Shown: positions 53,401 through 60,136, counted from the stretch's first letter. The stretch is 64,000 nucleotides of DNA from Glandiceps talaboti (GCF_964340395.1 NC_135559.1:3187001-3251000); one strand, 5' to 3'. A program made the numbers and translations. Notes: generated from the letters alone by a model not told the origin.

Positions 53401-56400
53401 CTGGCTCTATAAATTAACTCTCCTAATAGCATTATTGATTTATCATTCTCAAGGATAATTTTTTTACAAATAGAGCTGAAAAATGTACACTTGACCTCTA
53501 CGTTTCTTGAAAAATGGAACGAACCATTAAAGAAATAACATGGGTTATACCAAATACATCAATAAAATAGGGGTGATAGGACTACAGAGAACAGATGTTT
53601 TTGTGTTGTGTTGGTTATGATTGTAATTATGGTATACATTTATTGATTTTTTATGTGTGGTAATAATGAAGGCGGAAACTGCAAATGATATTAATACCAT
53701 TTCGATTTCAGTTAGTAATTAAAATGACTTCCAGTGTCTCCATGACGCAACATTGATTTTTATTTAACGAGATTAATATTCTCAATGCATTCATACCATG
53801 ACTCATACAGTGAATACAGTATTGATATGTAATACAAATATGAATATGAGAAAATTTGCTTTGACTTGTAACTTTTTTTCTTCAATTTTTTTGCCAAGGA
53901 TTAAAATCTTCAAGGAAATTGTCAGGCATGAAATGAAACTAGGTTAAGTCCGTTTTTTGCACTCATTTACTGCAAATACAGGAAATTTTGAGATTTTTAT
54001 TCTGATGTACATTATTTGATACTTAGCATAGATTGAAGAGAGAGTCTTAAACTGATAGTGTTCTATAAATAATCACAGAACACAATAATTTATGAGTCTA
54101 TGAAGAGACACGATATAAAGAACCAAACTGTAAAAATTATAATTCCACTACAGTGGCTTAAAATGAAAACAAAGCTAAGAAAAATGTTTTTCGTAAGTTT
54201 CTCATTTCTCCTTAAAAATGGTATAATGAATGCAATCGACTAAAACTTGTCTGGATTCTCCTAAACTTTAATCTTTAACATTACAACCTATTAAAGTTTA
54301 ATTAATATTGGTGTCATTTTCAATACACCACCATCATTAAGAGGTAAATATAGAATTTCACAAATATTTGTGAGATGATTTTAATAACTGATATTATATA
54401 AATTCTTGAATACTCTAAGATTTGTTTAATCAAGTGATATATTACTTTGTGAACTGTTAATATAATATGAACAATTTCATACATGTAGTTGTGACTTTTG
54501 ATCTTGCAGATGAATGTCAAGGTCTGGGAAAGTATAAGCTCAGAAACCTCATTATTTTGAAGATGAAATGTCAAGGTCAGAGAGAGTATCAACTCAGAAA
54601 CTTCATCTTGAAGTTTAAAGGTTTGAATGAAATGTTGAATTTGTAGACAGATGTACACACTGTAGTGTAAAACTATGTGATATTCTACCTTTCCATTTGT
54701 CATTTCCTACGCCCCCATTAGTCTCTCACTTCGGCAGACAGTCTGACGAGATCTATAATTTTGTTTGAAACAAGAGTCTAGCGATGACAAGAATCTGCTG
54801 TTTTTAAAAGAAATCTAATTCCCCATGTGTTTCTGTAACAGATGGTAGCACCTGCCTAATATTTATACTCACTTACTGAAACACCTGTGTTGAGTATACA
54901 GTGAATACCAAGGAATCAAATTAAATTGTGTTACTGAAACAGAACATTTGGAGCTGTTTATATTCATTTCTTCTAACATACAAACAGTTTGGACTGAAAA
55001 TTTATCACATCAAACTGAGATAGGAACATCCAAACTACATGTACATTACAATCAAGGGAAGTGAGGTTTATATTGTGGCATGCAATATACGAGAAAACCA
55101 GCATCTTGTCTAGATCATGATTTTTACAAGATGTGCTAAAATATTTGGATCTGATTTTGAACCAATTCACCATTCCACATAGGGACAGGGCTATAATGAT
55201 CTATACTAGTGACATAGATATACACAAAGTAATATAAGTCAATGTGTTATCACTCCACACTTCATCATTTTGTGTCATTATGTTATTATTCATGTGTCAT
55301 TTCACTTCGGATTGTCACACAGGTTAAACAGTTGTCACTGCAACTCATACAGCCAAGTCTTAATTTGTGGCAATAACCACTGAATGCACTGAAAACACAT
55401 CAATCATTACGCTGTCAATGAGATACATCATGTCAGAGATCTTACCTGAATAAATATGCTTTGTGGTTTGTGACACTGAAATAAATTTACAAATTAAGAT
55501 ATCTATCTACATAAACTTCAGATCTGTCAAAAATATGCAAATTTCAAATATGTCAACTCGAAATAACTATGGTATTTTATGTAAATGTAATTTTTTTGTA
55601 ACAAAATCTTCATCTTAATTGATTACGATATCGTTTTAAATACAGTTGTAATGTACAAAAATAATATGGAAATTTGAAATGCCACATCCAAATAAATTTT
55701 CTGTAAATGTGATGTTTTTATGAACCCAAATTTTCAAAAAATATATTACGATAACAATTTAGATATAGCTGAGTTGTCAAACTCAAAAAAATATGTGAAA
55801 TTAATAATTGGTTGAAAAATTAATATATTATTACTTATGATGACTCCACATCAAATTTACAAATCAGTATTACAAGATAATTTCAATTATCTCACTTTAC
55901 ATGTTTATTTTTTTCATTCTTCAAAATCATTTAGCTCTGAATATGTGACTACAAAAGCACCTCTTTACACAGCAAAGCATTATGGGTAAGAGCATCAAAC
56001 GGGTGCAACTTTTCACAAATACATCCACTTACAAAACAGAAGTACTCAAGTACCTAAACCCTCGGACAAAAGTGTCTTTCTAAAAAGTTTGAAATGTTTA
56101 GCATACTGTGTGCAGCCATGCAAAACACTTTGTGATAGATGACTGGGTGAGCTCCTCTCATAATTTTTACATTGTGATATCATATTTCTTAACTGTTTAG
56201 ATAATTTCCTGGCTTAGTTATTTAATACCCAGACACCTGATAAGTTTGACCCCAGTGTTTGAATTTATAGTGTCAATATATTACACACTGCAGCTAAGCT
56301 TAGTAAAATAACTCTACACATACTTGCTGAATGACTCCATCTATCAAACAAGATATTTTTGTCAAAGTAAGTTAGAAATGAGATTCATGTTACATGAACT

Positions 56401-58744
56401 TTTTTTGATGTATTTCAAATTTTACTTTTGCTTTACTCTACTCTACTTTATTGTCAAATTCATTGTTTCATAATGACATGTCTTGAGTGAGACATGCAGT
56501 GTCAGCCTACTGTAGTAAACCTCTGACAAATAATTTTTTTTTAGATTTATTTTCCCAGATCAGAGTCCGTGAAAATTCTTTCTCATATCATATCATATTC
56601 AAGTGTGGCACAATAATATTGAGATTCTTGAAGTCTGAATTTCAACACCTTCTTTGTTCAAGTATTCTATTTGGGAACATGGTTTTTATTTCAACTAGTT
56701 CATTTAATTGACTGCTATAGTCCTTGAAGACCTTGAAGAAGTCCTACTCATTTTTTAAATAAAAAGTTGGAAAATATTCTCAAAAGCATCAAAATGAGTT
56801 TGTAAAGAAATTAGTATCCAAAGTCAAAGTATGTTCAAAATTACAATATATCTATCACTTGTGCAGCATTTTGACAATTTTGAACTTGACACAATAACGC
56901 ATGACCTTGGTGTATTTATTTATAAGTTAGACATTGTGACATTATAAAGTCTGTATTAAAGTGAGTTTATAGACGACATAGGTGGCCACACAAGACTGCT
57001 GGTGTACATGTACGCTACTATTTATACTTCTAGAGATATCGTAGGTTGTTATGAGACACTAAGAGTTCAGACATTTGATGTCTTCTTTCCAATCACAGTT
57101 CAATTCAATTTTACTTCCTTTCTCCACATTACGGTTAAATTGTTGTAGTTTTTATTGTATCAGACATTTAGTCGCCAAATGATGACTGTATTTCTAGCTA
57201 GAATATCTTGGCATACAGAGCTCTCAATTGGAAAATTCCTTATCAGTCTCTATTGAAATTTGAACAGCCCTACAGCTTTAGGCTATTAAATCTCTCGGTA
57301 CAGCTTTGAAGGTTTTACTCTAAGACTGTTGACAACATCAATTCGACCACCAATTTGAAATATTCGCTCAATTTTAGGTTCCAGATCTACATCAAAATTG
57401 TTACTCAATTTTCCACATTGGTTTAAACTAAAATATTTAAAAAAAATACATTTGGTGAAAAAAAAATTAAAACCCTTTCTCATCTAATCAATTTTTAAAA
57501 AACTGCTTCACATTAAATTAATTAATTTTAAATCTTTGTTTACACCATCTCATTTAGATGTTTTTCTAGGTGTTAATGTAATTGCCACTTCTTAATATAT
57601 CATATTAATTTTCATATTGCTATGTTTTGATGTCACCAATGTCATTACAGTTCCAGCCAGAGCCGTTACCATGGTGATAGTGCGACGGATGTACTTAAAT
57701 TGTTAATAAAACTAGCTTTCTGTGCAGATATGTGATGGAAGCAGCTAATGCAGGCATTTTATCACTTTGCAGGCTTTTTGTTAGCAATATTCTATAGGTT
57801 CATCATGATCTCTTTACATTTCCCACAAACAACTCGCTCCAATACCTCAACACAAAAGATCCCAGTCGTGAAAAGCTTCAAAATCTGTTGAGAGTTCTTT
57901 TTAACTTAACCACACCGTACCGTACATCTTGTAAAATCCGTTCGAATGTACAATGTTCGAATTTTGCCGTACACACTGAATAAGGGGTTAGGTTTTTATT
58001 GTCTGTCTTGATTCGACAGAAATACATTCCGTGTCCGATTGTACGAACGCCAAAATTAATGTTAGAATCTACGAAGCCCTCCCGGCCGTACGCGTACGCG
58101 TACGTTTCACTAGCTCAGCTCCGATCGCGATGTGTAACTTGGTGTTTTTTACACACAAACCTGACGCAGCGCTAAACATTGACCAAACTTCAAATACTGT
58201 GAAAGTGAGTAAGCACAAACACAGCTGCAAATTTCACACTGCAGACGCTTTCCCGAGGTCACCGTTTCGACTTTCCACACATAAATGACACCATAGGCCT
58301 TCGATTTTGTAAGACGATCTCATAGCCAGATACAATCACTTCCAACACCAATGGAATGAGTATTGCAACGGCAGACGACAGCGGTCGATTTTACTTGAAA
58401 ATATGCCGATAAAAGAGCGACTACTTTATGATGTTGATATGATTAACCAATCGAACGCAAACTACAATTGTGTTGTCTTCAATCATATCGGTTTTAACAG
58501 CACACGAAGGAAAGACAACGGACAACGGAACGATAAGAATTGGCAGCTAAAAGGCTTATTCTTGGAGACTATTATGACTGTATGCACATACACATGGACG
58601 ACCACAAAATAAACCATTAGTGGAATACATACCTAACAGTCTTTCGACTTCATCGTCGTTCATAAAAAGATTTAAATTGCCAGCAACTCTGCTCAAGATC
58701 AGAAAACATGACAACATTCTCAGAAGAGGAATCCAGTGGGCCAT
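7849..58744 (-). CDS. RYK: Ryk: Wnt-binding receptor tyrosine pseudokinase (whole gene, 14 coding exons)
   Basis: Single-pass plasma-membrane Wnt co-receptor of the Ryk/Derailed family, acting in axon guidance and non-canonical Wnt and planar polarity signalling. I joined 14 GT-AG exons; all phases agree, giving 582 residues (vertebrate RYK is about 600). Signal peptide about 1-22; WIF domain about 23-158 with NFT and NIT glycosylation sites; basic KRKK near 152-157, where vertebrate Ryk has a tetrabasic cleavage site; membrane helix about 199-222; His/Asn/Ser-rich juxtamembrane; kinase domain about 300-575. The glycine loop is HEGTFGRV (first Gly missing), the ATP lysine K341 lies in VFVK, the catalytic loop is HRDLATRN (438-445), and DFG is replaced by DNA (458-460), the Ryk hallmark. 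The tail ends GIYI, a possible PDZ ligand. The start is supported by an in-frame stop 12 codons upstream (58778-58780) and A at -3. Intron 1 is 41,533 nt; the others are 231-1,065 nt. Confidence 0.97.
8192..8328 (-). CDS. RYK: Ryk exon 13: kinase C-lobe
   Basis: 137 nt, acceptor CATTTCAG, donor GTAAGTAG. Encodes WAFGVTLWELMTLGQTPYAD, VDPFEMASYLKNGYRM and AQPPNCPDE, a standard tyrosine-kinase alpha-F to alpha-H region. Confidence 0.98.
8418..8460. repeat. Short dispersed repeat with CTCF-like core (copy 1)
   Basis: The run from taaagacaaaagattg to ggccactaggtgtgct in intron 12 matches 9268-9308 in intron 11 (taaagacaaaagattgcaaag...ggtcactgggggcgct). Both contain a diverged CCACTAGGKGGCGC-like core. 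Confidence 0.6.
8623..8704. repeat. Short inverted-repeat element in Ryk intron 12
   Basis: The arms cacaaaccacagctg and gaggccgtggtttgtg face each other around a loop containing aacgcg. A related arm, gcaaaccacggcctgtttta, lies at 28396 in intron 1, so it is a dispersed fold-back repeat. Confidence 0.7.
8980..9139 (-). CDS. RYK: Ryk exon 12: DNA motif (altered DFG) and activation segment
   Basis: 160 nt, acceptor TTTTTGCAG, donor GTAAGTTT. Encodes IDEDYNVKITDNALARDLFP, QDYTCLGDNENRPVKWLAIE and SLIDKKYSTSSDV. DNA in place of DFG and the run CLGDNENRPVKW are diagnostic of Ryk. Confidence 0.98.
9268..9308. repeat. Short dispersed repeat with CTCF-like core (copy 2)
   Basis: Partner of 8418-8460, in Ryk intron 11. 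The core reads TCACTGGGGGCGCT. Confidence 0.6.
9424..9690. repeat. 43-bp G-rich minisatellite in Ryk intron 11
   Basis: The unit tagggttgggtgggatgggt plus tgggttggatggatggggtgtgg recurs at about 9499, 9542, 9585 and 9627. The G-rich strand is the plus strand, which is the template for Ryk. Runs such as GGGTTGGGTGGGATGGG can form G-quadruplexes. Confidence 0.92.
9745..9854 (-). CDS. RYK: Ryk exon 11: catalytic loop
   Basis: 110 nt, acceptor TTTGACAG, donor GTAAGTAT. Encodes GLSTRDLVLIAIQITRGMQY and LGKLRIIHRDLATRNC. The HRD motif is intact, whereas vertebrate RYK, as I recall, has HKDLAARN. Confidence 0.97.
10560..10756 (-). CDS. RYK: Ryk exon 10: kinase N-lobe, alpha-C to hinge
   Basis: 197 nt, acceptor ATTTCAG, donor GTAAGATG. 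Encodes QASEEQRSLLIKESCLLHGI with the alpha-C Glu (KESC), VHQTILPILHVC, and the hinge block MMVFEYMNHGNLKHFL, closely like the Ryk family. Confidence 0.97.
11247..11348 (-). CDS. RYK: Ryk exon 9: glycine loop and ATP-site lysine
   Basis: 102 nt, acceptor ATCTGTAG, donor GTAAAATA. Encodes TFGRVYHGYVVMSTNDSESQ and HEEELEVFVKTVT. With exon 8 the loop is H-E-G-T-F-G: the first Gly of GxGxxG is replaced, as in Ryk. The Lys in VFVK is the predicted beta-3 lysine. Confidence 0.95.
11560..11805. repeat. Degenerate tandem repeat in Ryk intron 8
   Basis: About three diverged copies of a unit of roughly 70-85 bp carrying tttgaggcYatgtctt, aaaattc and ataccaattttatc. Confidence 0.7.
12208..12242. mobile_element. 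Possible end fragment of family B element
   Basis: The words attggaaccaaatatttt and tttaggtt resemble the right end of the elements at 14518 and 35588 (ggaaccaaacaatttttttt, aggcct). It is short, so the call is tentative. Confidence 0.4.
12414..12536 (-). CDS. RYK: Ryk exon 8: entry to kinase domain
   Basis: 123 nt, acceptor TTGACAG, donor GTAAAT. Encodes NRFYPVNELKTADFKTKLKE and IAVERSQLTLGDVLHE. The last block corresponds to IAISRERITLKDVLQEG of vertebrate RYK and leads into the glycine loop. Confidence 0.95.
12864..12976 (-). CDS. RYK: Ryk exon 7: juxtamembrane, His/Asn-rich
   Basis: 113 nt, acceptor ATTGCAG, donor GTAAGT. Encodes ETSSSVHAPHHQHNHNHSKG and PNYSKIGNNVANNMNGS. Ryk proteins have a Ser/Thr-rich variable segment here; the His-rich run is lineage-specific in appearance. 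Phases agree with both neighbours. Confidence 0.88.
13212..13440. repeat. GACA/CA compound microsatellite in Ryk intron 6
   Basis: (GACA)n, then (CA)n, then imperfect GACA/GGCA. The Cys/Leu/Ser-rich open frames over it on the minus strand are artefacts. Confidence 0.95.
13522..13657 (-). CDS. RYK: Ryk exon 6: transmembrane helix
   Basis: 136 nt, acceptor TTTCAG, donor GTAAGATG. Encodes VFYIAVGVACGTICLIAMIV followed by AFIYVQ, one clear membrane helix, then the cytoplasmic start AMKTSDRT. Confidence 0.95.
13736..13749 (-). promoter_or_regulatory. CTCF-like motif in Ryk intron 5
   Basis: The minus strand reads CCACTAGAAGGCGC, one mismatch from CCASYAGRKGGC. Sequence match only. Confidence 0.3.
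13805..14170. repeat. 81-82-bp minisatellite in Ryk intron 5
   Basis: About 4.5 copies. The unit contains gacaggaacagccactgagg, ttagtggaaaggtctttt and actctttttagtgca. The starts of gccactgag lie near 13829, 13911, 13993, 14074 and 14155. Periods of 81 keep frames open on both strands; no gene is implied. Confidence 0.92.
14381..14461 (-). CDS. RYK: Ryk exon 5: extracellular linker
   Basis: 81 nt, acceptor TTATTACAG, donor GTTAGTG. Encodes a low-complexity Thr/Ser-rich stretch ERYKPPEGITDTTTKDGVTS with GNSSVS, a possible N-glycosylation site. It is weakly conserved; the assignment rests on splice signals and phase agreement on both sides. Confidence 0.88.
14518..14896. mobile_element. MITE-like element, family B (copy 1, Ryk intron 4)
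   Basis: About 380 bp with imperfect terminal inverted repeats: the left end is aggcctaaaaaatattgtgt-ggttcc, and the reverse complement of the right end is aggcctaaaaaaaattgttt-ggttcc. The body is T-rich with no coding capacity. Copies of the same size and ends lie at 35588 and 47071. No clean target duplication can be read. Confidence 0.78.
15187..15321 (-). CDS. RYK: Ryk exon 4: end of WIF domain and basic KRKK site
   Basis: 135 nt. Of two possible acceptors, CATTCCAG keeps the phase and gives the conserved SVFQIALTCTGK, so I chose it over the inner TTTCAG eight bases later. It continues through LLMQLNLTLHSVKNITTLN and KRKKFC. The two Cys (TCTGK, KFC) fit the WIF disulfide. Part of this exon is repeated in the upstream intron (see 15344-15460). 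Confidence 0.96.
15344..15460. repeat. Intronic partial copies of Ryk exon 4 start
   Basis: The exon 4 word attagtaatccaacagggcc-tggttgtt (15264-15291) recurs at 15344 and, diverged, at 15436, giving periods of 80 and 92. The flanks also align: tctgaaacactggaatg around the true acceptor resembles tttgaaatactagaatg at 15398. The intron upstream of exon 4 therefore holds decayed tandem copies of the acceptor plus the 5' part of the exon. Confidence 0.85.
16028..16127 (-). CDS. RYK: Ryk exon 3: WIF domain
   Basis: 100 nt after acceptor TTTCTAG, with donor GTTTGT. Encodes VFYSMELTSDDPHILSPPSV then NIALDGEVPKTES. The block VNIALDGEVPKT corresponds to VNISVQGEVPRT in vertebrate RYK. Confidence 0.95.
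16521..16551. repeat. GGGGGA short tandem repeat
   Basis: Gggaggggga-type repeats in Ryk intron 2, with G-quadruplex potential on the plus strand. Confidence 0.85.
16848..16910. repeat. CA/CATA microsatellite in Ryk intron 2
   Basis: Imperfect (CA)n with CATA units, 59 bases from the intron 2 5' splice site. Confidence 0.9.
16969..17099 (-). CDS. RYK: Ryk exon 2: WIF domain
   Basis: 131 nt after acceptor TTCCAG, ending before GTAAGTTG. Encodes LLETELYYVRDGEVKYEALK... with ELYYVRDG and LNFTWF, typical Ryk WIF words; the NFT is a glycosylation site. It joins exon 1 to give ERLLGLLETELYYVR. Confidence 0.95.
18109..18201. repeat. TG microsatellite
   Basis: (TG)n with a short (CGTG) tract, in Ryk intron 1. 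Confidence 0.97.
19351..19495. mobile_element. Palindromic fold-back element, family A arms
   Basis: The arms 19351-19422 and 19430-19495 are near reverse complements (attccccaatgtttttcttt... and ...aaaatattggggaat). Each holds tacaagtgacctaaggg and ccttgtcacta. The same arm sequence ends the family A copies at 2705-2940 and 46187-46437. Confidence 0.88.
19550..19690. repeat. Dispersed repeat, family D (copy 1)
   Basis: Shares gatgtaccagtctggta, ctttgagaactagctgaa and aaattttctagt, in the same order and spacing, with 63585-63722. Confidence 0.82.
20500..20572. repeat. Short irregular tandem repeat
   Basis: Accacctaatataccac and acttaaaatgtac units are repeated three to four times. Confidence 0.7.
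21437..21546. repeat. Two-copy repeat of about 65 bp
   Basis: Ggtctgccatatatggtatg-ttactagtac...agttaccaatgg recurs as ggtctgccatacgttactag-tac...agttgccaatgg. Confidence 0.75.
22331..22476. repeat. Six spaced AGCAAATTTTTTT motifs
   Basis: The word agcaaattttttt (or agcaaatttt) starts at 22331, 22363, 22391, 22420, 22435 and 22464, with unrelated sequence between. Spacings are 32, 28, 29, 15 and 29. Confidence 0.85.
22715..23037. mobile_element. MITE-like element, family C (copy 1)
   Basis: The left end is ctttaaagctgcactagtg and the right end gcgtaactttaaag. Its reverse complement matches 36678-36936 over about 250 bp, including attcact-aaaa, taattagacattg, catgttaatta, ggttgaaattgtga, attgtaccatattat and gctacacaaat. 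The element carries no coding frame. Confidence 0.82.
24740..24795. mobile_element. Possible second copy of the hAT-like MITE
   Basis: Accagtggcgcacaat, aatttctagtgacacccc and aaaaattcatgttcccct resemble the reverse complement of the element at 49262-49420 (gccactgatgcacacac, aatttctagtgacaaacc, aaaatttggtgttcctct). Ends are not resolved. Confidence 0.5.
25683..26135. repeat. 100-bp minisatellite, about 4.5 copies
   Basis: Ctggtgttgtaatatttg starts at 25683, 25784, 25884 and 25984, with a shortened unit at 26056. Each full unit carries catacatgcatcgatcac, catgatcactgctgg and tgtgacgcgtcaa. Confidence 0.93.
27942..27985. other. Perfectly stemmed short hairpin with E-box
   Basis: Atagcccctccac and gtggagggtctat pair around a cccac loop, with one mismatch in the stem. 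CACGTG sits at the right arm base. It is too short for a typical pre-miRNA. Confidence 0.5.
28950..29330. repeat. 60-bp minisatellite with repeated inverted CCAAT boxes
   Basis: About six copies, each with gctgattggttgttggtcag, gtgaatgattggaggatt and aagtcattg. TGATTGGTT fits the NF-Y (inverted CCAAT) consensus and recurs at about 60-bp spacing. Confidence 0.9.
29332..29602. repeat. GTC/ATC trinucleotide microsatellite
   Basis: About 16 GTC units, then interrupted ATC/GTC. Poly-Arg/His and poly-Met/Thr frames over it are artefacts. Confidence 0.95.
32100..32715. repeat. 40-bp minisatellite with PstI word
   Basis: The unit gacaaaacttagacaaaatc plus tgcagttctgacaggtagc occurs in seven to eight good copies (32310-32605), with diverged copies on both sides. 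The Cys-rich minus-strand frames (repeats of QNCRFCLSFV type) follow from the repeat. Confidence 0.9.
35123..35152. repeat. ATGCA short tandem repeat
   Basis: Caatgcaatgcaatgcattg type repeat. Confidence 0.8.
35339..35480. mobile_element. 142-bp GC-richer fold-back element
   Basis: The left arm agcaataactcc...ccgaaggcgggtataca and the right arm tgtatacccgccttcggcgg...gttattgct are near reverse complements of about 66 bp each with a 5-bp centre (catt-c). It is much richer in C, G and CpG than its surroundings. No clear target duplication is seen; the flanks are ataat and taact. Confidence 0.88.
35588..35979. mobile_element. MITE-like element, family B (copy 2)
   Basis: The left end ggcaaagaaaaaaaatttgt-gtggttccgataac and right end gtcaggttactggaaccaaa-caatt...ttttttgcc match the ends of 14518-14896. 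Also shared is the sub-terminal cagcagtgaaagactaggt. Confidence 0.78.
36678..36936. mobile_element. MITE-like element, family C (copy 2, inverted)
   Basis: Begins caaagctgcactagccataac and matches the reverse complement of 22715-23037. The far end appears truncated after gctacacaaatatg. Confidence 0.78.
37220..37300. mobile_element. Family F half copy
   Basis: Ttcggaagcgaaatccc, actgatgacttgtcagcatc and acaatgggctgtt match the left arm and centre of the palindrome at 61210-61444. Confidence 0.65.
38935..39165. repeat. Irregular tandem repeat, about 90 bp unit
   Basis: Two and a half copies carrying atgtgcagaatccggtaaca-aatt and aaaagccagtggttttacat. Confidence 0.75.
40037..40315. repeat. 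TG / GCATGTCTCTGTG / TATG compound microsatellite
   Basis: (TG)n, then units of gtgtgcatgtctctgt, then (TATG)n ending in GGAGG. Confidence 0.95.
41384..41547. mobile_element. 164-bp fold-back element, family E (copy 1)
   Basis: The left arm gttttgaatctttgactagt-ttcatacacaggcacttgaa-tc... is almost the exact reverse complement of the right arm ending ...cctgtgtatgaaactagtca-aagattcaaaac. The centre is A/T-rich. The inner ends (cacaggcac...gtgcctgtg) match 59401-59514. Confidence 0.92.
42884..43133. repeat. Tandem duplication of about 125 bp
   Basis: Both copies carry actgcttgctgaatacaaga-cacatcaca, agggtcatttttatgtatat-ggcaaccaaatgaagattcc and tccatagat...gttatgtttgaag. A 100-residue open frame (42843-43145) covers both, but resembles no family. 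Confidence 0.9.
43425..43570. repeat. Tandem duplication of about 70 bp
   Basis: Aatacaaacgtgttagctt...aatatatattacctaattt-gcataaat is repeated with few changes. Confidence 0.85.
43955..44165. repeat. Diverged tandem repeat
   Basis: Gtagtcagctgttc, ggcagtcagctgttcc and gagcagtcagttg recur about every 85 bp, with cagacagagtgaaa-type linkers. Confidence 0.6.
44228..44549. repeat. TATG / TG / TCTG compound microsatellite
   Basis: (TATG)n, (TG)n, (TCTG)n of about 22 units, then (TATG)n. Open frames over it are artefacts. Confidence 0.97.
45759..45804. repeat. GGGGGT G-rich repeat
   Basis: Gggggtgggggtgggggtgg then ggtgg units; G-quadruplex capable on the plus strand. Confidence 0.9.
46187..46437 (-). 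mobile_element. Dispersed non-autonomous element, family A (copy in minus orientation)
   Basis: The reverse complement aligns with 2705-2940 end to end; see that entry for shared words. Confidence 0.8.
47071..47434. mobile_element. MITE-like element, family B (copy 3, decayed)
   Basis: The left end attaataattgtgtgtttctgataac and right end tttagggtcaaaggctta...attttttttggcctaa resemble the ends of the other two copies, at about the same length (364 bp). Confidence 0.55.
47999..48350. repeat. Tandem duplication of about 190 bp
   Basis: Ttttcatcaatcacggtgt, ttgcacattttaatacgact-tgtgaata, gatttgcag and agaaatgaggttt recur once, in order, at about 48200. A weaker third start lies near 48410. Confidence 0.85.
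48955..49565. repeat. Segmental tandem duplication with one copy interrupted
   Basis: Copy 1 (about 48955-49185) and copy 2 (49186-49565) share acttagttt, caatcaatatgttcaaa-caaatttctca, acatatctctac, cccactgaggtgc-aaactagtcaaag and tcaagtcatttttgtactca. Copy 2 alone contains the 159-bp element at 49262-49420. Confidence 0.88.
49262..49420. mobile_element. hAT-like non-autonomous element with 8-bp target duplication
   Basis: The element begins cagtgtgatagccaaatttt and ends aaattggcttaggggcacac-tg. Terminal inverted repeats start CAGTGTG on both sides, with sub-terminal AGCCAAATTT and AGCCAATTTG. It is flanked by identical cttcttga at 49254-49261 and 49421-49428. Eight-bp duplications and CAG-type ends are hallmarks of hAT transposons. 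It has no coding capacity. The related duplicate near 49060 reads acatcttgagaaacccc, the unfilled site. Confidence 0.88.
49655..49885. mobile_element. Family A copy, rearranged
   Basis: Starts with the arm gccaaggaaaatatgagtga-cctaaggggccttgtcacta, then carries ggaacattttgactcatatt-tcaatcacc, the reverse complement of the internal part of 2705-2940. Confidence 0.65.
50497..50562. repeat. 29-bp tandem duplication
   Basis: Taatttcgccatgttgttta-attagcatg is repeated exactly. Confidence 0.9.
51228..51372. repeat. 54-bp minisatellite, three copies
   Basis: Tcaagtcatatggagatttt-gttctcgcctttccacta in three consecutive copies. Confidence 0.92.
54505..54615. repeat. 62-bp tandem duplication
   Basis: Agatgaatgtcaaggtc...gctcagaaacctcat is repeated with few changes. 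Confidence 0.85.
58633..58744 (-). CDS. RYK: Ryk exon 1: signal peptide and start of WIF domain
   Basis: Encodes MAHWIPLLRMLSCFLILSRV..., a hydrophobic signal peptide, then NLNLFMNDDEVERLL, matching the first WIF residues of Ryk. 112 nt. It ends G|GTATGT, splitting a Gly codon. The ATG context AAGATGG is favourable. Confidence 0.93.
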
Positions 58745-58880
58745 CTTGTCTTCGTGTTCTCTGTTGTAATTTAGCGACTAGAAAATAATATAAACAGCAT
58801 GACCCAGTGAGGGTCACACACAACTATATCCAGTAATAGCATTAGCTATGCAAGTGGGAGGGTCAGTCACCGATATCTTA

Positions 58881-58893
58881 CCTCTAGAGGGCG
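58881..58893 (+). promoter_or_regulatory. CTCF-like motif upstream of Ryk
   Basis: CCTCTAGAGGGCG, one mismatch from CCASYAGRKGGCR, 137 bases upstream of the Ryk ATG. Sequence match only. Confidence 0.35.
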
Positions 58894-59053
58894 ACCACAC
58901 ATAGCTGAAACCAGGGTGGTCGATCGAAGAACATAAATTATACTCGCTCTATTTACATGTAAAGTTAACAATACTAACAATTGTAAATTCCAACTTTTCC
59001 ATTAATTTCACAGTATTCTTTCTTTCCCTTTTTACTCCCCCTCTCCTATATCA

Positions 59054-59102
59054 CCACCACCACCACCACCACCACCACCACCACCACCACCATCATCATC
59101 AT
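59054..59102. repeat. CAC microsatellite
   Basis: (CAC)n of about 13 units, then CAT. Confidence 0.95.
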
Positions 59103-59259
59103 CTTTAAGGAATATATATTCTTGTTTAAACCCTGTTACAATTTAAAAAAAAGTATATATATATATACATACAAGAGTAGCCGCCCGCAACACACTCTAA
59201 TAAAAGTATAGGGTGTTCATTGGCGCAATGATAATGTCCCAAATAAATGTAGAAGTGAA

Positions 59260-59288
59260 TGACCACCACCACCACCACCACCACCACC

Positions 59289-59383
<95 letters not shown>

Positions 59384-59388
59384 TGCTG
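59260..59388. repeat. CAC to CAT microsatellite
   Basis: About 14 CAC units pass directly into about 28 CAT units in the same register. Poly-His frames are artefacts. Confidence 0.97.
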
Positions 59389-59400
59389 TCGTCGTCACTG

Positions 59401-59514
59401 CCACAGGTACGCGAATCAATTTGTATGTTTTTTTAAAAACATACAGATTGATTAATAAGACTTACCATACATATTTTTTTTAAAAATCATACAGATTGAT
59501 TCGAGTACCTGTGG
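59401..59514. mobile_element. 114-bp fold-back element, family E (copy 2)
   Basis: The left end ccacaggtacgcgaatcaat and the reverse complement of the right end ccacaggtactcgaatcaat differ at one base. Identical cactgcca words lie at 59396-59403 and 59516-59523 and may be a target duplication, although they overlap the terminus by three bases. Its ends match the inner ends of 41384-41547. Confidence 0.85.
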
Positions 59515-59627
59515 GCACTGCCATATGATGTATTACAATTGTATATTCCGACTCTGGACTATATTAAATACTGTGGTTTGAATGTGCATACAATCCCCAA
59601 GGTCCTTGTGCATCAAAATATCACTAA

Positions 59628-60030
<403 letters not shown>

Positions 60031-60136
60031 CCACTGGAAATACCGACCGAAGACTTGTTTGTGAAATATGAAGTCCATTGTAGAAGTCGAGTATTTTGAA
60101 ATTAAGAGCGCCCTCATAGTTCCTGCAAAATCACAC

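Larger units (their letters stand above)
17100..58632 (-). other. RYK: Ryk intron 1, 41.5 kb, no nested gene recognised
   Basis: The donor GTATGTATTCC and acceptor CTTCCAG bound this intron. It contains the repeats and elements listed separately. I checked its open frames on both strands for known domains and found none: no reverse transcriptase, transposase, homeobox or other family. Gaps between listed repeats (17.1-18.1, 19.7-21.4, 23.1-25.6, 26.2-28.9, 29.6-32.1, 32.7-35.1, 38-38.9, 39.2-40.0, 40.3-41.4, 41.6-42.8, 52-54.5 and 54.6-58.6 kb) hold only AT-rich sequence with short or chance frames. Large first introns of signalling receptors often hold enhancers; none can be proved here. Confidence 0.85.

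Noticed and set aside
58031-58288. 85-codon plus-strand frame in CpG-richer DNA
   Set aside because: No recognisable domain and low-complexity (VRVRV from a gtacgc repeat). It lies in Ryk intron 1 near the promoter, so the base composition is better explained by that position.
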